A stretch of 64,000 nt of DNA from Paraburkholderia lycopersici (GCF_900096975.1 NZ_FMYQ01000001.1:124001-188000); one strand, 5' to 3'; shown: positions 46,821-55,637, numbered from the stretch's first letter. Notes: generated by a model not told the origin, from the letters alone. Made by a program: numbers and translations.

Positions 46821-47789
46821 TCAGCTTATTGCCGCCGCTGGGGCGAGCGTCGCGCGTTCGTCGTCATCCTCCGCGCTCGCGAAGCAAGCAGGCATCCCCT
46901 CCTGCTCGCACGGCGCCTCGCGCCGTTCACGCGCGCGCAGCCACGCGCCAAACGCCTCGCGCACCTCGGGGTGGCGCAGCGCATAGTCGACCGTCGCCTG
47001 CAAATAGCCGAGCTTGCTGCCGCAATCGAAGCGGTGCCCGCTATAGCGGTACGCGAGCACCTGCTCGTCGGCGAGCATCGACTGGATCGCGTCGCTCAGT
47101 TGCCACTCCTCACCCGGAGCGGGACGCAAGCGGCGCAAATGATCGAAGACGCCGGGCATCAGCACGTAGCGGCCCACGACGCCAAGCGTGGAGGGCGCGT
47201 TGGCGGGCTCGGGCTTTTCGACGATGCGCGACACGCGAAACACATGCTCGTCCCAAGGCCGGCCCATCACGACGCCGTACGAGCGCGAGTGCTCGCGCTC
47301 GATCTCCTCGACGGCCACGAGCGAGCAGTGGTAGTGATCGAAGCGTGCGAGCATCTGCGTGAGCACGGGCGGGTCGGCGGCGATGAGGTCGTCGGCGAGC
47401 AGCACGGCAAACGGCTCGTCGCCGATGATCTTCTGCGCGCACAACACCGCGTGGCCCAAGCCGAGCGGCTCGGGCTGGCGCACGAATATGCATTCCACGT
47501 GGGCGGGCTTGATGCCCTGCACGGTTTCGAGCAGCGCCGCCTTGCCGCGCGCCTGCAGTTCGCGCTCGATCTCGTAGGACTTGTCGAAGTGGTCTTCGAT
47601 GGCCCGCTTGCCGCGCCCCGTCACGAAGATCAGCTCGGTGATGCCGGCCGCCACCGCCTCTTCGACCGCATACTGGATGAGCGGCTTGTCCACGACAGGC
47701 AGCATTTCCTTGGGGCTGGCCTTCGTGGCCGGCAGGAAACGCGTGCCGAGACCCGCAACCGGAAAAACAGCCTTGCGCACTTTTATCAT
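46821..47789 (-). CDS. galU: UTP-glucose-1-phosphate uridylyltransferase
   Basis: Makes UDP-glucose, precursor for the polymer and for other envelope glycans. The 322 residues show the GalU start [20 protein letters not shown] with [15 protein letters not shown], the catalytic-site [10 protein letters not shown] and the family's EWQLSDAIQ and [13 protein letters not shown]. The ATG at 47789 follows GAGG at 7 nt; the frame is open for 19 codons more upstream. About 30 C-terminal residues ([18 protein letters not shown]) exceed the family end. Its 3' end faces gmm, 89 bp away. Burkholderiaceae often hold a second galU elsewhere, so this copy may be dedicated to the locus. Confidence 0.95.
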   Translation of the reverse strand: MIKVRKAVFPVAGLGTRFLPATKASPKEMLPVVDKPLIQYAVEEAVAAGITELIFVTGRGKRAIEDHFDKSYEIERELQARGKAALLETVQGIKPAHVECIFVRQPEPLGLGHAVLCAQKIIGDEPFAVLLADDLIAADPPVLTQMLARFDHYHCSLVAVEEIEREHSRSYGVVMGRPWDEHVFRVSRIVEKPEPANAPSTLGVVGRYVLMPGVFDHLRRLRPAPGEEWQLSDAIQSMLADEQVLAYRYSGHRFDCGSKLGYLQATVDYALRHPEVREAFGAWLRARERREAPCEQEGMPACFASAEDDDERATLAPAAAIS

Positions 47790-48076
47790 GGTCGCCTCGT
47801 TGTCTCGCAGGGTTTCGGTGGTTCGTCCGGACAGCGCGGATTTCACGTCAACAGGCGCCGGTATGGCGATGATGGACGCGCAGTCAGCTTAACCAGCGCA
47901 TACCGAGCCATTCTGCCAACTTCTCGGCATTTTCAGACTGCGCCGTGCGGCGGCGGCTCACCGGCCTATGATGAATCCCGAGAGCGTGATGTGACCGCGA
48001 ATCCCTGCTACACGGGGGCGCGCGACGCAAAAACGCAACGTACTCCTGCGAATCCTTTCTGCGCGAGGAACCGGCC

Positions 48077-49081
48077 ATGCACATCGATCGGGTGGTCTGC
48101 CGGCTAGCCGCCTTCCAGCCGCGCGGCGCTCACTTCAAGTTCGGACACGTGGCCAAACGCATCGGCATACTGGTTTTCGAGGGCTTCCCGCTCGGGGACG
48201 TGACCTTGCTCGCCGACGTGTTTCGTCTTGCGAACGATGCCTGCGCCGACACCCTCCCCGCCTATTCGCTCGTCATGCTCTCGGAGCCCGGCGGCAACGT
48301 GGCGAGCGGCTGCGGCCTGCGGATATGGTCGGAAAGTCTGCACGGGCCGCTGCGCAGCGGCTTCGACACGCTTTTCATCGCGGGCGGCCCGGGCGCGGCC
48401 CTGGCGCGCGACAACGCGCGGCTCATCGCACGGCTGCAGACGCTCGCGCCCAAGGTGCGCATCATCCGCGCGCTCGGCGAAGGGCGCGCCGTGCTCGCCG
48501 CCGCCGACGTGCCCTTCCTGCGCGCCGGCGGCAACTCGGCAACCTCGGCGCAGCGGCTGCGCCGCGCGCTCGAGGCGCGCAACGCCGGCGCTTCGGTCAT
48601 CGCGCCTTCGGAGGCGCTGGTCGCGGCGCTCAAGGTCGTCAAGCGCAATCATGGCGTGGCGCTTGCACAGCGCGTTTCCGAGGACTCGATGCCGGGTTCG
48701 TGGGAACGCCTCGGCCCGATGCTCGACGACGGCGAAACGGACAGCGCGAACGGCAAGATCAGTTCGGCCGCACACTGGCTGCGCGAGAACTATCACCAGC
48801 CGATCTCGGTCGCCGACGCGGCGCGCGTCGCGCAGATGAGCATGCGCAACTTCCTGCGCCACTTCAAGACACAAACGGGGCTCACGCCGTCCGAATATCT
48901 GCTGCGCACGCGGCTCGATGCCAGTTGCCTGCTGCTTTCGCAAACCAATCTGCCGATCGACGAAATCGCACAACGTTGCGGCGTGCCGCGCGGCGAGCGC
49001 CTTGCAAGAATCTTCCGGCGACGGCTTTCGATTTCGCCCTCGGGGTATCGCGCGGTGAACCGGCGGGCGTCGGGCGAGTGA
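48077..49081 (+). CDS. GlxA/AraC-family transcriptional regulator, second paralogue
   Basis: Regulator of 334 residues with the same layout as the one at 42461-43456. A DJ-1/PfpI-like N-domain reads RIGILVFEGFPLGDVTLL and LFIAGGPGAAL. A C-terminal AraC double helix-turn-helix has ISVADAARVAQMSMRNFLRH, LTPSEYLLRTRLD and LPIDEIAQRCGVPRGERLAR. GAGGA lies about 9 nt before the ATG. It closes the exopolysaccharide locus on the right and is divergent from galU across 287 bp. It is convergent with hmp. A joint role with its paralogue is inferred. Confidence 0.9.
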   Translation: MHIDRVVCRLAAFQPRGAHFKFGHVAKRIGILVFEGFPLGDVTLLADVFRLANDACADTLPAYSLVMLSEPGGNVASGCGLRIWSESLHGPLRSGFDTLFIAGGPGAALARDNARLIARLQTLAPKVRIIRALGEGRAVLAAADVPFLRAGGNSATSAQRLRRALEARNAGASVIAPSEALVAALKVVKRNHGVALAQRVSEDSMPGSWERLGPMLDDGETDSANGKISSAAHWLRENYHQPISVADAARVAQMSMRNFLRHFKTQTGLTPSEYLLRTRLDASCLLLSQTNLPIDEIAQRCGVPRGERLARIFRRRLSISPSGYRAVNRRASGE

Positions 49082-49115
49082 CGCTGGCTCGCGAAGTGCC
49101 GCGGTAAACGCAGGA

Positions 49116-49135
49116 CGCCGCGCTCCCGCGCGGCG
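49116..49135. terminator. Hairpin between convergent regulator and hmp genes
   Basis: CGCCGCGC / GCGCGGCG, 8 bp around a TCCC loop, lies in the 86-bp gap between two 3' ends. No T tract follows on either strand, so activity is uncertain. Confidence 0.35.
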
Positions 49136-49167
49136 CCGTCGTCATCGGGCCCGAACGGCTTCGTCGG

Positions 49168-50370
49168 TTACAGCATGCCGGAGCCGAAGATTTCGGTATG
49201 GATGCGCGAGGCGTCGATGCCACGCGCGAGCAGCGCTTCGCGCTGCTCGCGCATGAACGCGACCGGTCCGCAGAGGTAGTAATCGGCTTCGGGCAGCAGC
49301 ACGTCCTGCTCGATGCGGCCGATATCGATGCGGCCTTCGAAGTCGTAGTCCACACCCTGGCGGTCGTTCGCGCCCACTTCTTCGTAAAACACCGCGCGCT
49401 TGACGTTCGGATGGCCGGCGACGGCGTTGCCCAGGAATTCGCGGAACGCGTGCACTTTCGTGTTGCGGCAGGCGTGCACGAACGTCACCTTGCGCTCGCT
49501 GCGCTCGGCGAGCAGCGTGGCGAGCATCGACTTCATCGGCGTGATGCCGACGCCGCCGCTCATCAGCACGACCGGCGTCGACTTCTTGCGATCGAGCGTG
49601 AATTCGCCCATCGGCGCGCTCACGTGCACGACCGCGCCTTCTTCCACGCCGTCGTGCATGATGTTCGAGACGTGGCCCGGCTGCGCGTCGCCGCGGCCCG
49701 GCTCGCGCTTCACCGAGATGCGCAGCCACTTGCCGTGGGGCGCGTTGGAGAGGCTGTACTGGCGGGGCTGGTCCACGCCGAGCGTGTCGACGAAGCGCGT
49801 CACGCTCACGTACTGGCCCGGCTCGAAACCGCCGGCCGACGCGCCGTCGGCCGGCGCGAGATAGAACGACGTGATCTCGTCGCTTTCGACTTGCTTGCGC
49901 ACGACCTTGAACGGACGGAAGCCGCTCCACGACGCAGCCTCGTAAAGCTTCGCTTCGGTGCCGATCATGATGTTCGCGAGCTGCTCGTACGCCACGGTCC
50001 AGGCTTCGAGCGTGGGTTGGTCCACGGCGTCGCCGAGCACGTCGACGACTGCGCCAAGCAGATGGCGGCCGACGATCGGATAGTGCTCCGGACGGATGTT
50101 CAGGCTTGCGTGCTTGTGCGCGATGTGCGTGACCGCGCCGCCGAGCGCCCCCAGGTTGTCGATGTTCGCCGCGTAGGCGTAGACCGCACGCGCGAGGGTT
50201 TCGGGCTGGCTGCCGCTTTGCTGGTGCGTCTGGTTGAAGATGTTCTTGAGCTCGGGATGAGCAGCGAACATCCGCTTATAGAAATGCTTGGTGATCGTGG
50301 CGCCGTGCTCGGCGAAAACGGGCGCGGTGGCCTTGACGCGGGCCATCTGGTCGGCGGTGAGCGCAGTCAT
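49168..50370 (-). CDS. hmp: Flavohaemoglobin (nitric oxide dioxygenase) Hmp
   Basis: Converts NO plus O2 to nitrate in the cytosol using NAD(P)H, a main NO defence. The 400 residues have three domains. The globin covers 1-137, with TKHFYKRMFAAHPELKNIF and the proximal His in AHKHASLNIRPEHY near 85. The FAD domain has QPRQYSLSNAP near 205. The NAD domain has VLMSGGVGITPMKSML and YYLCGPVAFM. The ATG at 50370 (MTALTADQM) is preceded by GGAGAAGCCACAA. An NsrR-like operator lies 20-42 bp upstream of the start codon, predicting derepression by NO. Confidence 0.97.
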   Translation of the reverse strand: MTALTADQMARVKATAPVFAEHGATITKHFYKRMFAAHPELKNIFNQTHQQSGSQPETLARAVYAYAANIDNLGALGGAVTHIAHKHASLNIRPEHYPIVGRHLLGAVVDVLGDAVDQPTLEAWTVAYEQLANIMIGTEAKLYEAASWSGFRPFKVVRKQVESDEITSFYLAPADGASAGGFEPGQYVSVTRFVDTLGVDQPRQYSLSNAPHGKWLRISVKREPGRGDAQPGHVSNIMHDGVEEGAVVHVSAPMGEFTLDRKKSTPVVLMSGGVGITPMKSMLATLLAERSERKVTFVHACRNTKVHAFREFLGNAVAGHPNVKRAVFYEEVGANDRQGVDYDFEGRIDIGRIEQDVLLPEADYYLCGPVAFMREQREALLARGIDASRIHTEIFGSGML

Positions 50371-50389
50371 TTGTGGCTTCTCCTTGGTA

Positions 50390-50412
50390 AAGATGCGCAA
50401 AAGATACATCTT
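50390..50412 (-). promoter_or_regulatory. NsrR-like operator before hmp
   Basis: The 11-1-11 inverted repeat AAGATGCGCAA-A-AGATACATCTT has outer arms AAGATG / CATCTT matching the NsrR consensus, whose outer arms are the same. It is placed 20-42 bp upstream of the hmp ATG, where it would overlap the promoter. NsrR is an NO-sensing Fe-S repressor; its gene is not in the window. Confidence 0.75.
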
Positions 50413-50607
50413 TAAAGAGACAGCCCGACCCAGGCATTTTGTCGCACCCCAGCATTTTCCCGGTGGCGGCGCCCACGAGCCATTGGCCGTGGGTCCCTTC
50501 ACAGGCCCGCGCGGATTTTTTGCGTTGCAGGAAACAGACTATTTCGTGGCGATACGGCTCCCCGACGTTAGCGCCGGGCAGACGGCAGATGCGTCGCCAC
50601 CTCCTTT

Positions 50608-51192
50608 TTATGCGCCCTGGCCTCCGCTTTTGCCTGCGCCGCGGTCGTGCCGCCAAAGCACGTCGCTGCCTCCCGCCGCCCGGTTCAACACGCGGGCGAG
50701 TACGAAGAGCAGATCGGAGAGACGGTTCACGTAACGGCGCGGCGCATCGGCGAGCGGCGCTCCGGAATCCGGCGCGCCGAGCGCGACGACCACCCGCTCT
50801 GCGCGCCGGCACACCGTACGGCAAACATGGGCCAGCGCCGCCGCGCGCGACCCTCCCGGCAAGATGAATTCCTTGAGTGGCGGCAGCGTGGCGTTGTAGT
50901 GCGCGAGCCAGGCATCGAGCCGCGCGAGGTGCTCATCAGCGACGAGCGTGTGACCCGGTATGCACAGTTCGCCGCCGAGATCGAACAAATCGTGCTGGAT
51001 CGCGACGAGCACGTCGCGCACGTCGTCGGGAAGCGACTCGCACAACAGCACGCCGATCTGCGAGTTCAGTTCGTCGACGTCGCCGATCGCGGCAATGCGC
51101 GCGTCGTCCTTGCGCACGCGGCTGCCGTCGCCGAGGCCCGTCGTGCCGTCGTCCCCGGTGCGTGTTGCGATCTTGCTCAGGCGATTGCCCAT
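50608..51192 (-). CDS. Cob(I)alamin adenosyltransferase, PduO type
   Basis: Transfers the adenosyl group of ATP to cob(I)alamin to form adenosylcobalamin. The 194 residues fold as the PduO/MMAB helical bundle. The N-terminal ATP loop reads TRTGDDGTTGLGDGSRV, and family motifs VDELNSQIG, FDLGGEL and RTVCRRAERVV precede YVNRLSDLLFVLAR. The ATG at 51192 is preceded by GGAGGGGCACATC. The last ~15 residues are Gly/Arg rich and poorly conserved in such proteins. A TATAAT on the minus strand at 51277-51282 may be its -10. No cobalamin riboswitch was seen. Divergent from the next flavoprotein gene. Confidence 0.93.
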   Translation of the reverse strand: MGNRLSKIATRTGDDGTTGLGDGSRVRKDDARIAAIGDVDELNSQIGVLLCESLPDDVRDVLVAIQHDLFDLGGELCIPGHTLVADEHLARLDAWLAHYNATLPPLKEFILPGGSRAAALAHVCRTVCRRAERVVVALGAPDSGAPLADAPRRYVNRLSDLLFVLARVLNRAAGGSDVLWRHDRGAGKSGGQGA

Positions 51193-51276
51193 GATGTGCC
51201 CCTCCGAGGCTGTGAATCCGCACAAGCCGTGCATTGCGAGCGCCCATCGGCTGTGCGTGTCGCGGACGCGGCGGCC

Positions 51277-51282
51277 ATTATA
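51277..51282 (-). promoter_or_regulatory. Putative -10 box for the adenosyltransferase gene
   Basis: Perfect TATAAT on the minus strand, 84 bp upstream of the ATG at 51192. No good -35 hexamer was found at 16-18 bp. Confidence 0.45.
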
Positions 51283-51381
51283 GGTTTCGTGCACCGCAGC
51301 ATGCGGGACGCACCTCTGCCGCGCGAACGTTCAGCGTAAAATGATCCGAGCCAGAACACATCCATACGAAGGAGACCCCGC

Positions 51382-52797
51382 GTGAATCATCCCGCGCCGC
51401 CGGCGCTCGCTCGCCGCCCGTTCCCCGCCGAACTCCTCGATCAACTGCGCAGCGCCTTCGGCGAACGCCTCTCCGTGTCCGAAGCCGTGCGCGCCCATCA
51501 TGGCCGCGACGAGTCGCCTTTCGACCCGCAATTGCCCGACGCCGTCGTTTTCGCACACAGCACCGCGGAAGTCCAGACTATCGTCAAGCTGTGCGCCCGT
51601 CATGGCGTGCCGATCATTCCTTACGGCAACGGCTCGTCACTCGAAGGTCACTTGCTGGCCGTGCAGGGCGGCGTCTCGATCGATCTCTCGCAGATGAACC
51701 GCGTGCTCTCGATCAACGCCGAAGACCTCACCGTAACGGTGGAGCCGGGCATTTCCCGCAAGCAGCTCAACGAAGCGCTGCGCGACACGGGCCTTTTCTT
51801 TCCGATCGACCCGGGCGCCGACGCGAGCATTGGCGGCATGACGGCCACCCGCGCCTCCGGCACGAATGCCGTGCGCTACGGCACGATGCGCGAGAACGTG
51901 CTCAGTCTGACCGCCGTGCTGGCCGATGGCCGCGTCGTCAAAACCGGCACGCGGGCGCGCAAGTCGTCGGCCGGCTACGACCTCACGCGTCTTTTCGTGG
52001 GCTCGGAAGGCACGCTGGGCGTGATCACCGAGATCACGGTACGGCTCTACCCGCAGCCCGAGGCCGTCTCCGCGGCGGTGTGCGCGTTTCCCTCGATGGC
52101 CGACGCCGTGCGCACGGTCATCGAAACGATCCAGATCGGCGTGCCGATTGCGCGCGTGGAATTCATCGACTCGCTCGCCGTGCGCGCAATCAACAAGCAT
52201 TCGAACCTCACGCTGCGCGAAAAGCACACGCTCTTCTTCGAATTCCATGGCACCGCGGCCGGTGTCGAGGAGCAGGCACAGCTCGTACAGGAGCTTGCCG
52301 CGCAGCACGGCGGAGAAGGCTTTGAATGGGCCACGCGCGCCGAGGACCGCAGCCGCCTGTGGAACGCGCGCCACAGCGCGTACTTCGCGATGCTGCAGCT
52401 AAAGCCGGGCTGCCGCGCCGTGACGACCGACGTGTGCGTGCCGATCTCGCGCCTCGCCGAATGCGTGGTGGAGACCGAAAACGATCTCAAGGCCTCGCCG
52501 CTGCCTTGCCCGATCGTCGGCCACGTAGGTGACGGCAACTTCCACGTGGCGATCCTGATCGACCCGGACAAGCCCGAGGAAATCGATGAAGCCGAGCGCC
52601 TGAACCACCGCATCGTGCAACGCGCGATCGCAATGGACGGCACCTGCACGGGCGAACACGGCGTGGGCCTGCACAAGATGGATTTCCTCGTGGAAGAGCA
52701 CGGCGCAGACACCATCGATACGATGCGCGCCCTCAAGCGTGCACTCGATCCGCAGAACCTGATGAACCCGGGCAAGATCTTCAACTGGGCGGCGTAG
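51382..52797 (+). CDS. FAD-linked oxidase, D-lactate dehydrogenase (cytochrome)-like
   Basis: Membrane-associated or soluble flavoprotein expected to oxidise a 2-hydroxy acid, most likely D-lactate. The 471 residues contain the PCMH FAD-binding domain (IIPYGNGSSLEGHL near 75, DPGADASIGGMTATRASGTN near 135, VGSEGTLGVITEITVRLYP) and the FAD-oxidase C-terminal domain with the metal/FAD His in VGHVGDGNFHVAI and CTGEHGVGLHKM. The length and the GNGSSLEGH loop resemble D-LDH cytochrome type rather than GlcD. It stands 113 bp before glcD, with a strong hairpin between. Glycolate or another hydroxy acid cannot be excluded. Confidence 0.88.
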   Translation: MNHPAPPALARRPFPAELLDQLRSAFGERLSVSEAVRAHHGRDESPFDPQLPDAVVFAHSTAEVQTIVKLCARHGVPIIPYGNGSSLEGHLLAVQGGVSIDLSQMNRVLSINAEDLTVTVEPGISRKQLNEALRDTGLFFPIDPGADASIGGMTATRASGTNAVRYGTMRENVLSLTAVLADGRVVKTGTRARKSSAGYDLTRLFVGSEGTLGVITEITVRLYPQPEAVSAAVCAFPSMADAVRTVIETIQIGVPIARVEFIDSLAVRAINKHSNLTLREKHTLFFEFHGTAAGVEEQAQLVQELAAQHGGEGFEWATRAEDRSRLWNARHSAYFAMLQLKPGCRAVTTDVCVPISRLAECVVETENDLKASPLPCPIVGHVGDGNFHVAILIDPDKPEEIDEAERLNHRIVQRAIAMDGTCTGEHGVGLHKMDFLVEEHGADTIDTMRALKRALDPQNLMNPGKIFNWAA

Positions 52798-52818
52798 CGG
52801 CCTGCGCGTTCGCGCCAC

Positions 52819-52839
52819 GGCGCGCCCGCCGGGCGCGCC
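52819..52839. terminator. Hairpin between the D-LDH-like gene and glcD
   Basis: Perfect 9-bp G+C stem GGCGCGCCC / GGGCGCGCC with a GCC loop, 22 bp after the stop codon. No T tract follows, so it may pause or stabilise the 3' end rather than terminate. Confidence 0.4.
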
Positions 52840-52910
52840 CGATGCGGCCTGCGGCATAACCGGCGAGCGCAGACACAAGCGCAGACATGCGCACGAAAGC
52901 AGGAGGAGAG

Positions 52911-54416
52911 ATGAACGCACCCGAGATGAAGTTGCCAGACCTGAGCCCGGAAGCGCTCGAGCAACGCCAGCGCGAAGTTGTCCAGGCGTTGATGGCCGTG
53001 CTGCCAGCGCATTGCCTGCTGCATCGCGAGGAGGACACCGTTGCCTACGAGTGTGACGGACTCGCGGCCTACCGGCGGCTGCCGCTCGCCGTGGCGCTCC
53101 CGGAAACCGAGTCGCAGGTGCAGCGCATCGTGCAGATCTGCCTGCGCCTCGACGTGCCGATCGTCCCCCGAGGCGCAGGCACCGGGCTCTCGGGCGGAGC
53201 CATGCCGATCCGCCACGGCATTGTGCTTTCGCTCGCGCGCTTCAAGCGCATTCTCGAAGTCGATCCCTATGCGCGCACGGCCACCGTGCAGCCCGGCGTG
53301 CGCAATCTCGCCGTTTCCGAGGCAGCGGCGCCCTTCGGCCTTTACTACGCGCCCGATCCTTCCTCGCAGATCGCCTGCACGATAGGCGGCAACGTTTCGG
53401 AGAATTCGGGCGGCGTACATTGCCTCAAATACGGCCTCACCGTGCATAACGTGCTGCGCGTGCGCGCGGTGACGATGGATGGCGAGATCGTCGAGTTCGG
53501 CTCGCTCGCACCCGACGCACCGGGCCTCGATCTGCTCGCCGTGATGATCGGCAGCGAAGGCATGTTCGCCATCGTGACCGAAGTCACCGTCAAGCTGATT
53601 CCGCGACCGCAAACGGCGCAGGTCATCATGGCGAGCTTCGACGACGTCGTGAAAGGTGGCGACGCGGTGGCGGGCATCATCGCCTCGGGCATCATTCCGG
53701 CCGGCCTCGAGATGATGGACAAGCCGGCCACGCGCGCCGTGGAGGAGTTCGTGAACGCAGGCTACGACCTCGACGCCGCCGCGATCCTGCTGTGCGAAGC
53801 CGACGGCACGCCCGAAGAAGTCGCCGACGAGATCGGGCGCACGACCGCCGTGCTGCGTGAGCATGGCGCCACGCGCATTCAGATCTCGCGCACGGAAGAG
53901 GAGCGCCTGCGCTTCTGGTCGGGTCGCAAGAACGCATTTCCCGCGGCAGGCCGCATCTCGCCCGACTACTACTGCATGGACGGCACGGTGCCACGCCGCG
54001 CGATCGGCCCGCTGCTCGCGCGCATCCACGAAATGGAAAAGCAGTACGGGCTGCGCTGCATCAATGTGTTCCACGCCGGCGACGGCAACATGCATCCGCT
54101 TATCCTCTTCAACGGCAACGACCTCGACGAATGGCACCGCGCCGAGGCCTTCGGTTCGGACATTCTCGAAACCTGCGTCGAACTGGGCGGAACCGTGACG
54201 GGCGAGCACGGCGTGGGCATCGAGAAGATCAACTCGATGTGCGTGCAGTTTTCGCCTGAAGAGCGCGATGCGTTTCACGCCGTGAAGCACGCGTTCGATC
54301 CGGCCGGGCTGCTCAACCCTGACAAGGGCATTCCCACGCGCGCGCGCTGCGCCGAGTACGGCCGCATGCACGTGCGCGGGAATTTGCTGCCGCACCCGGA
54401 GTTGCCGCGCTTCTGA
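52911..54416 (+). CDS. glcD: Glycolate oxidase subunit GlcD
   Basis: FAD-containing catalytic subunit of the three-part glycolate oxidase, which oxidises glycolate to glyoxylate. The 501 residues (E. coli GlcD 499) show the FAD motif VPRGAGTGLSGGAMP, IGGNVSENSGGVHCLKYG and the C-terminal INVFHAGDGNMHPLI and GTVTGEHGVGIEKI. The ATG at 52911 directly follows AGGAGGAGAG; an ATG at 52887 is in frame but unsupported. The GlcE and GlcF partners follow, but after a 114-bp gap with its own promoter. No glcC-type regulator is adjacent. Confidence 0.96.
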   Translation: MNAPEMKLPDLSPEALEQRQREVVQALMAVLPAHCLLHREEDTVAYECDGLAAYRRLPLAVALPETESQVQRIVQICLRLDVPIVPRGAGTGLSGGAMPIRHGIVLSLARFKRILEVDPYARTATVQPGVRNLAVSEAAAPFGLYYAPDPSSQIACTIGGNVSENSGGVHCLKYGLTVHNVLRVRAVTMDGEIVEFGSLAPDAPGLDLLAVMIGSEGMFAIVTEVTVKLIPRPQTAQVIMASFDDVVKGGDAVAGIIASGIIPAGLEMMDKPATRAVEEFVNAGYDLDAAAILLCEADGTPEEVADEIGRTTAVLREHGATRIQISRTEEERLRFWSGRKNAFPAAGRISPDYYCMDGTVPRRAIGPLLARIHEMEKQYGLRCINVFHAGDGNMHPLILFNGNDLDEWHRAEAFGSDILETCVELGGTVTGEHGVGIEKINSMCVQFSPEERDAFHAVKHAFDPAGLLNPDKGIPTRARCAEYGRMHVRGNLLPHPELPRF

Positions 54417-54463
54417 CGTTCGTCCATGCATTGCGTGTGACCCGCATGCGGGTCCGCTCCGGG

Positions 54464-54491
54464 TTGTCAGAAGAGGTTCGCCCAGTACAAT
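54464..54491 (+). promoter_or_regulatory. Sigma-70 promoter of glcEF
   Basis: TTGTCA (54464-54469), a 16-bp spacer and TACAAT (54486-54491) match the consensus at five of six bases each. The start point would be near 54498, some 33 nt before glcE. A 16-bp perfect palindrome, GACCCGCATGCGGGTC (54439-54454), lies just upstream of the -35 and could be an operator or a terminator stem of glcD. Confidence 0.7.
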
Positions 54492-54530
54492 CGAACGAAC
54501 CACATAGCGAACGAACGCGACCATCACGAC

Positions 54531-55619
54531 ATGGAAGAGGACGACATCGTCTCGGACTGGTCCGAGCGCATCCGCGCGGCGAGCGCCGATGGCCGGGCGC
54601 TGCGCATCCGCGGCGGGGGCACCAAGGACTGGTACGGCCAGTCGCTCGAAGGCGAGATTCTCGACACGCGCGCGCATCGCGGCATCATTTCGTATGACCC
54701 GGCAGAGCTCGTGATCACGGCGCGCGCCGGCACGCCGCTCGCGGAAATCGAGGCGGCGCTCGCCGCGCACGGGCAGATGCTCGCGTTCGAGCCGCCGCAC
54801 TTCGGCGCGCAGGCGACGCTGGGCGGCTGCATCGCGGCGGGCATCGCGGGGCCGCGGCGCGCGAGCGCAGGCGCGCCGCGCGACTTCGTCCTGGGCGCCG
54901 TGCTCATGAATGGCCGCGGCGAGGTGTTGCATTTCGGCGGCCAGGTCGTGAAGAACGTGGCGGGTTACGATGTCTCGCGCCTCATGGCGGGATCGCTCGG
55001 CACGCTCGGCCTGATGCTGGAACTTTCCGTGAAAGTGCTGCCCGCGCCGCAGGCCGAAACCACGCTGAGGTTCGACATGAACGGCACCGACGCCGTGCGC
55101 AAGCTCAACGAATGGGGCGGCCGCCCGCTGCCGATGACGGCGAGCGCCTGGCGCAACGGCACGCTCGCGGTACGCCTTGCGGGCGCGGAAGCGGCCGTGA
55201 AGACGGCGCGCGCGAGCCTGGGGGGCGAGGTGGTGGACGCCGTGGAAGCCGAGCGCTTCTGGGCTGGCCTTCGGGAACAGACCGATCCGTTCTTCGCGTC
55301 GATCATGCCCAGCACGGCGCTCTGGCGCCTCTCGCTGCCCTCGATCGCGGAACCCTTGCAACTGCCCGGCGCGCAACTCATGGAATGGGGCGGCGCGCAA
55401 CGATGGTGGATCACCGAAACCGACGCTCAAACGGTCCGCATCAGCGCGAAGCAGGCGGGCGGCCATGCCACGATGTTCCGCACCGGTCGCGACTATGACC
55501 GCAGCGCGGGCGTATTCACGCCCTTGCCCGTGCCGCTCATGAAGATCCATCGCGGCCTGAAGGCCGCCTTCGATCCGGCCCGCATCTTCAATCGCGGCCG
55601 GCTGTACTCCGACTTTTGA
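54531..55619 (+). CDS. glcE: Glycolate oxidase subunit GlcE
   Basis: FAD-binding accessory subunit of glycolate oxidase. The 362 residues (E. coli 350) have a shortened PCMH domain with LRIRGGGTKDWYG, ITARAGTPLAEIE, the FAD-contact AQATLGGCIAAGIAGPRRAS and GGQVVKNVAGYDVSRLMAG, then a small C-domain ending in FDPARIFNRGRLY. It is probably translated from its own promoter at 54464 as well as by readthrough from glcD. The glcF ATG follows its stop codon by 18 bp. Confidence 0.95.
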   Translation: MEEDDIVSDWSERIRAASADGRALRIRGGGTKDWYGQSLEGEILDTRAHRGIISYDPAELVITARAGTPLAEIEAALAAHGQMLAFEPPHFGAQATLGGCIAAGIAGPRRASAGAPRDFVLGAVLMNGRGEVLHFGGQVVKNVAGYDVSRLMAGSLGTLGLMLELSVKVLPAPQAETTLRFDMNGTDAVRKLNEWGGRPLPMTASAWRNGTLAVRLAGAEAAVKTARASLGGEVVDAVEAERFWAGLREQTDPFFASIMPSTALWRLSLPSIAEPLQLPGAQLMEWGGAQRWWITETDAQTVRISAKQAGGHATMFRTGRDYDRSAGVFTPLPVPLMKIHRGLKAAFDPARIFNRGRLYSDF

Positions 55620-55637
55620 CGACACCCATACGCGGCG

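Noticed and set aside
51193-51381. Cobalamin riboswitch upstream of the adenosyltransferase gene
   Set aside because: The divergent gap is only 189 bp and the leader too short for a full element; no conserved B12-box-like sequence was recognised.
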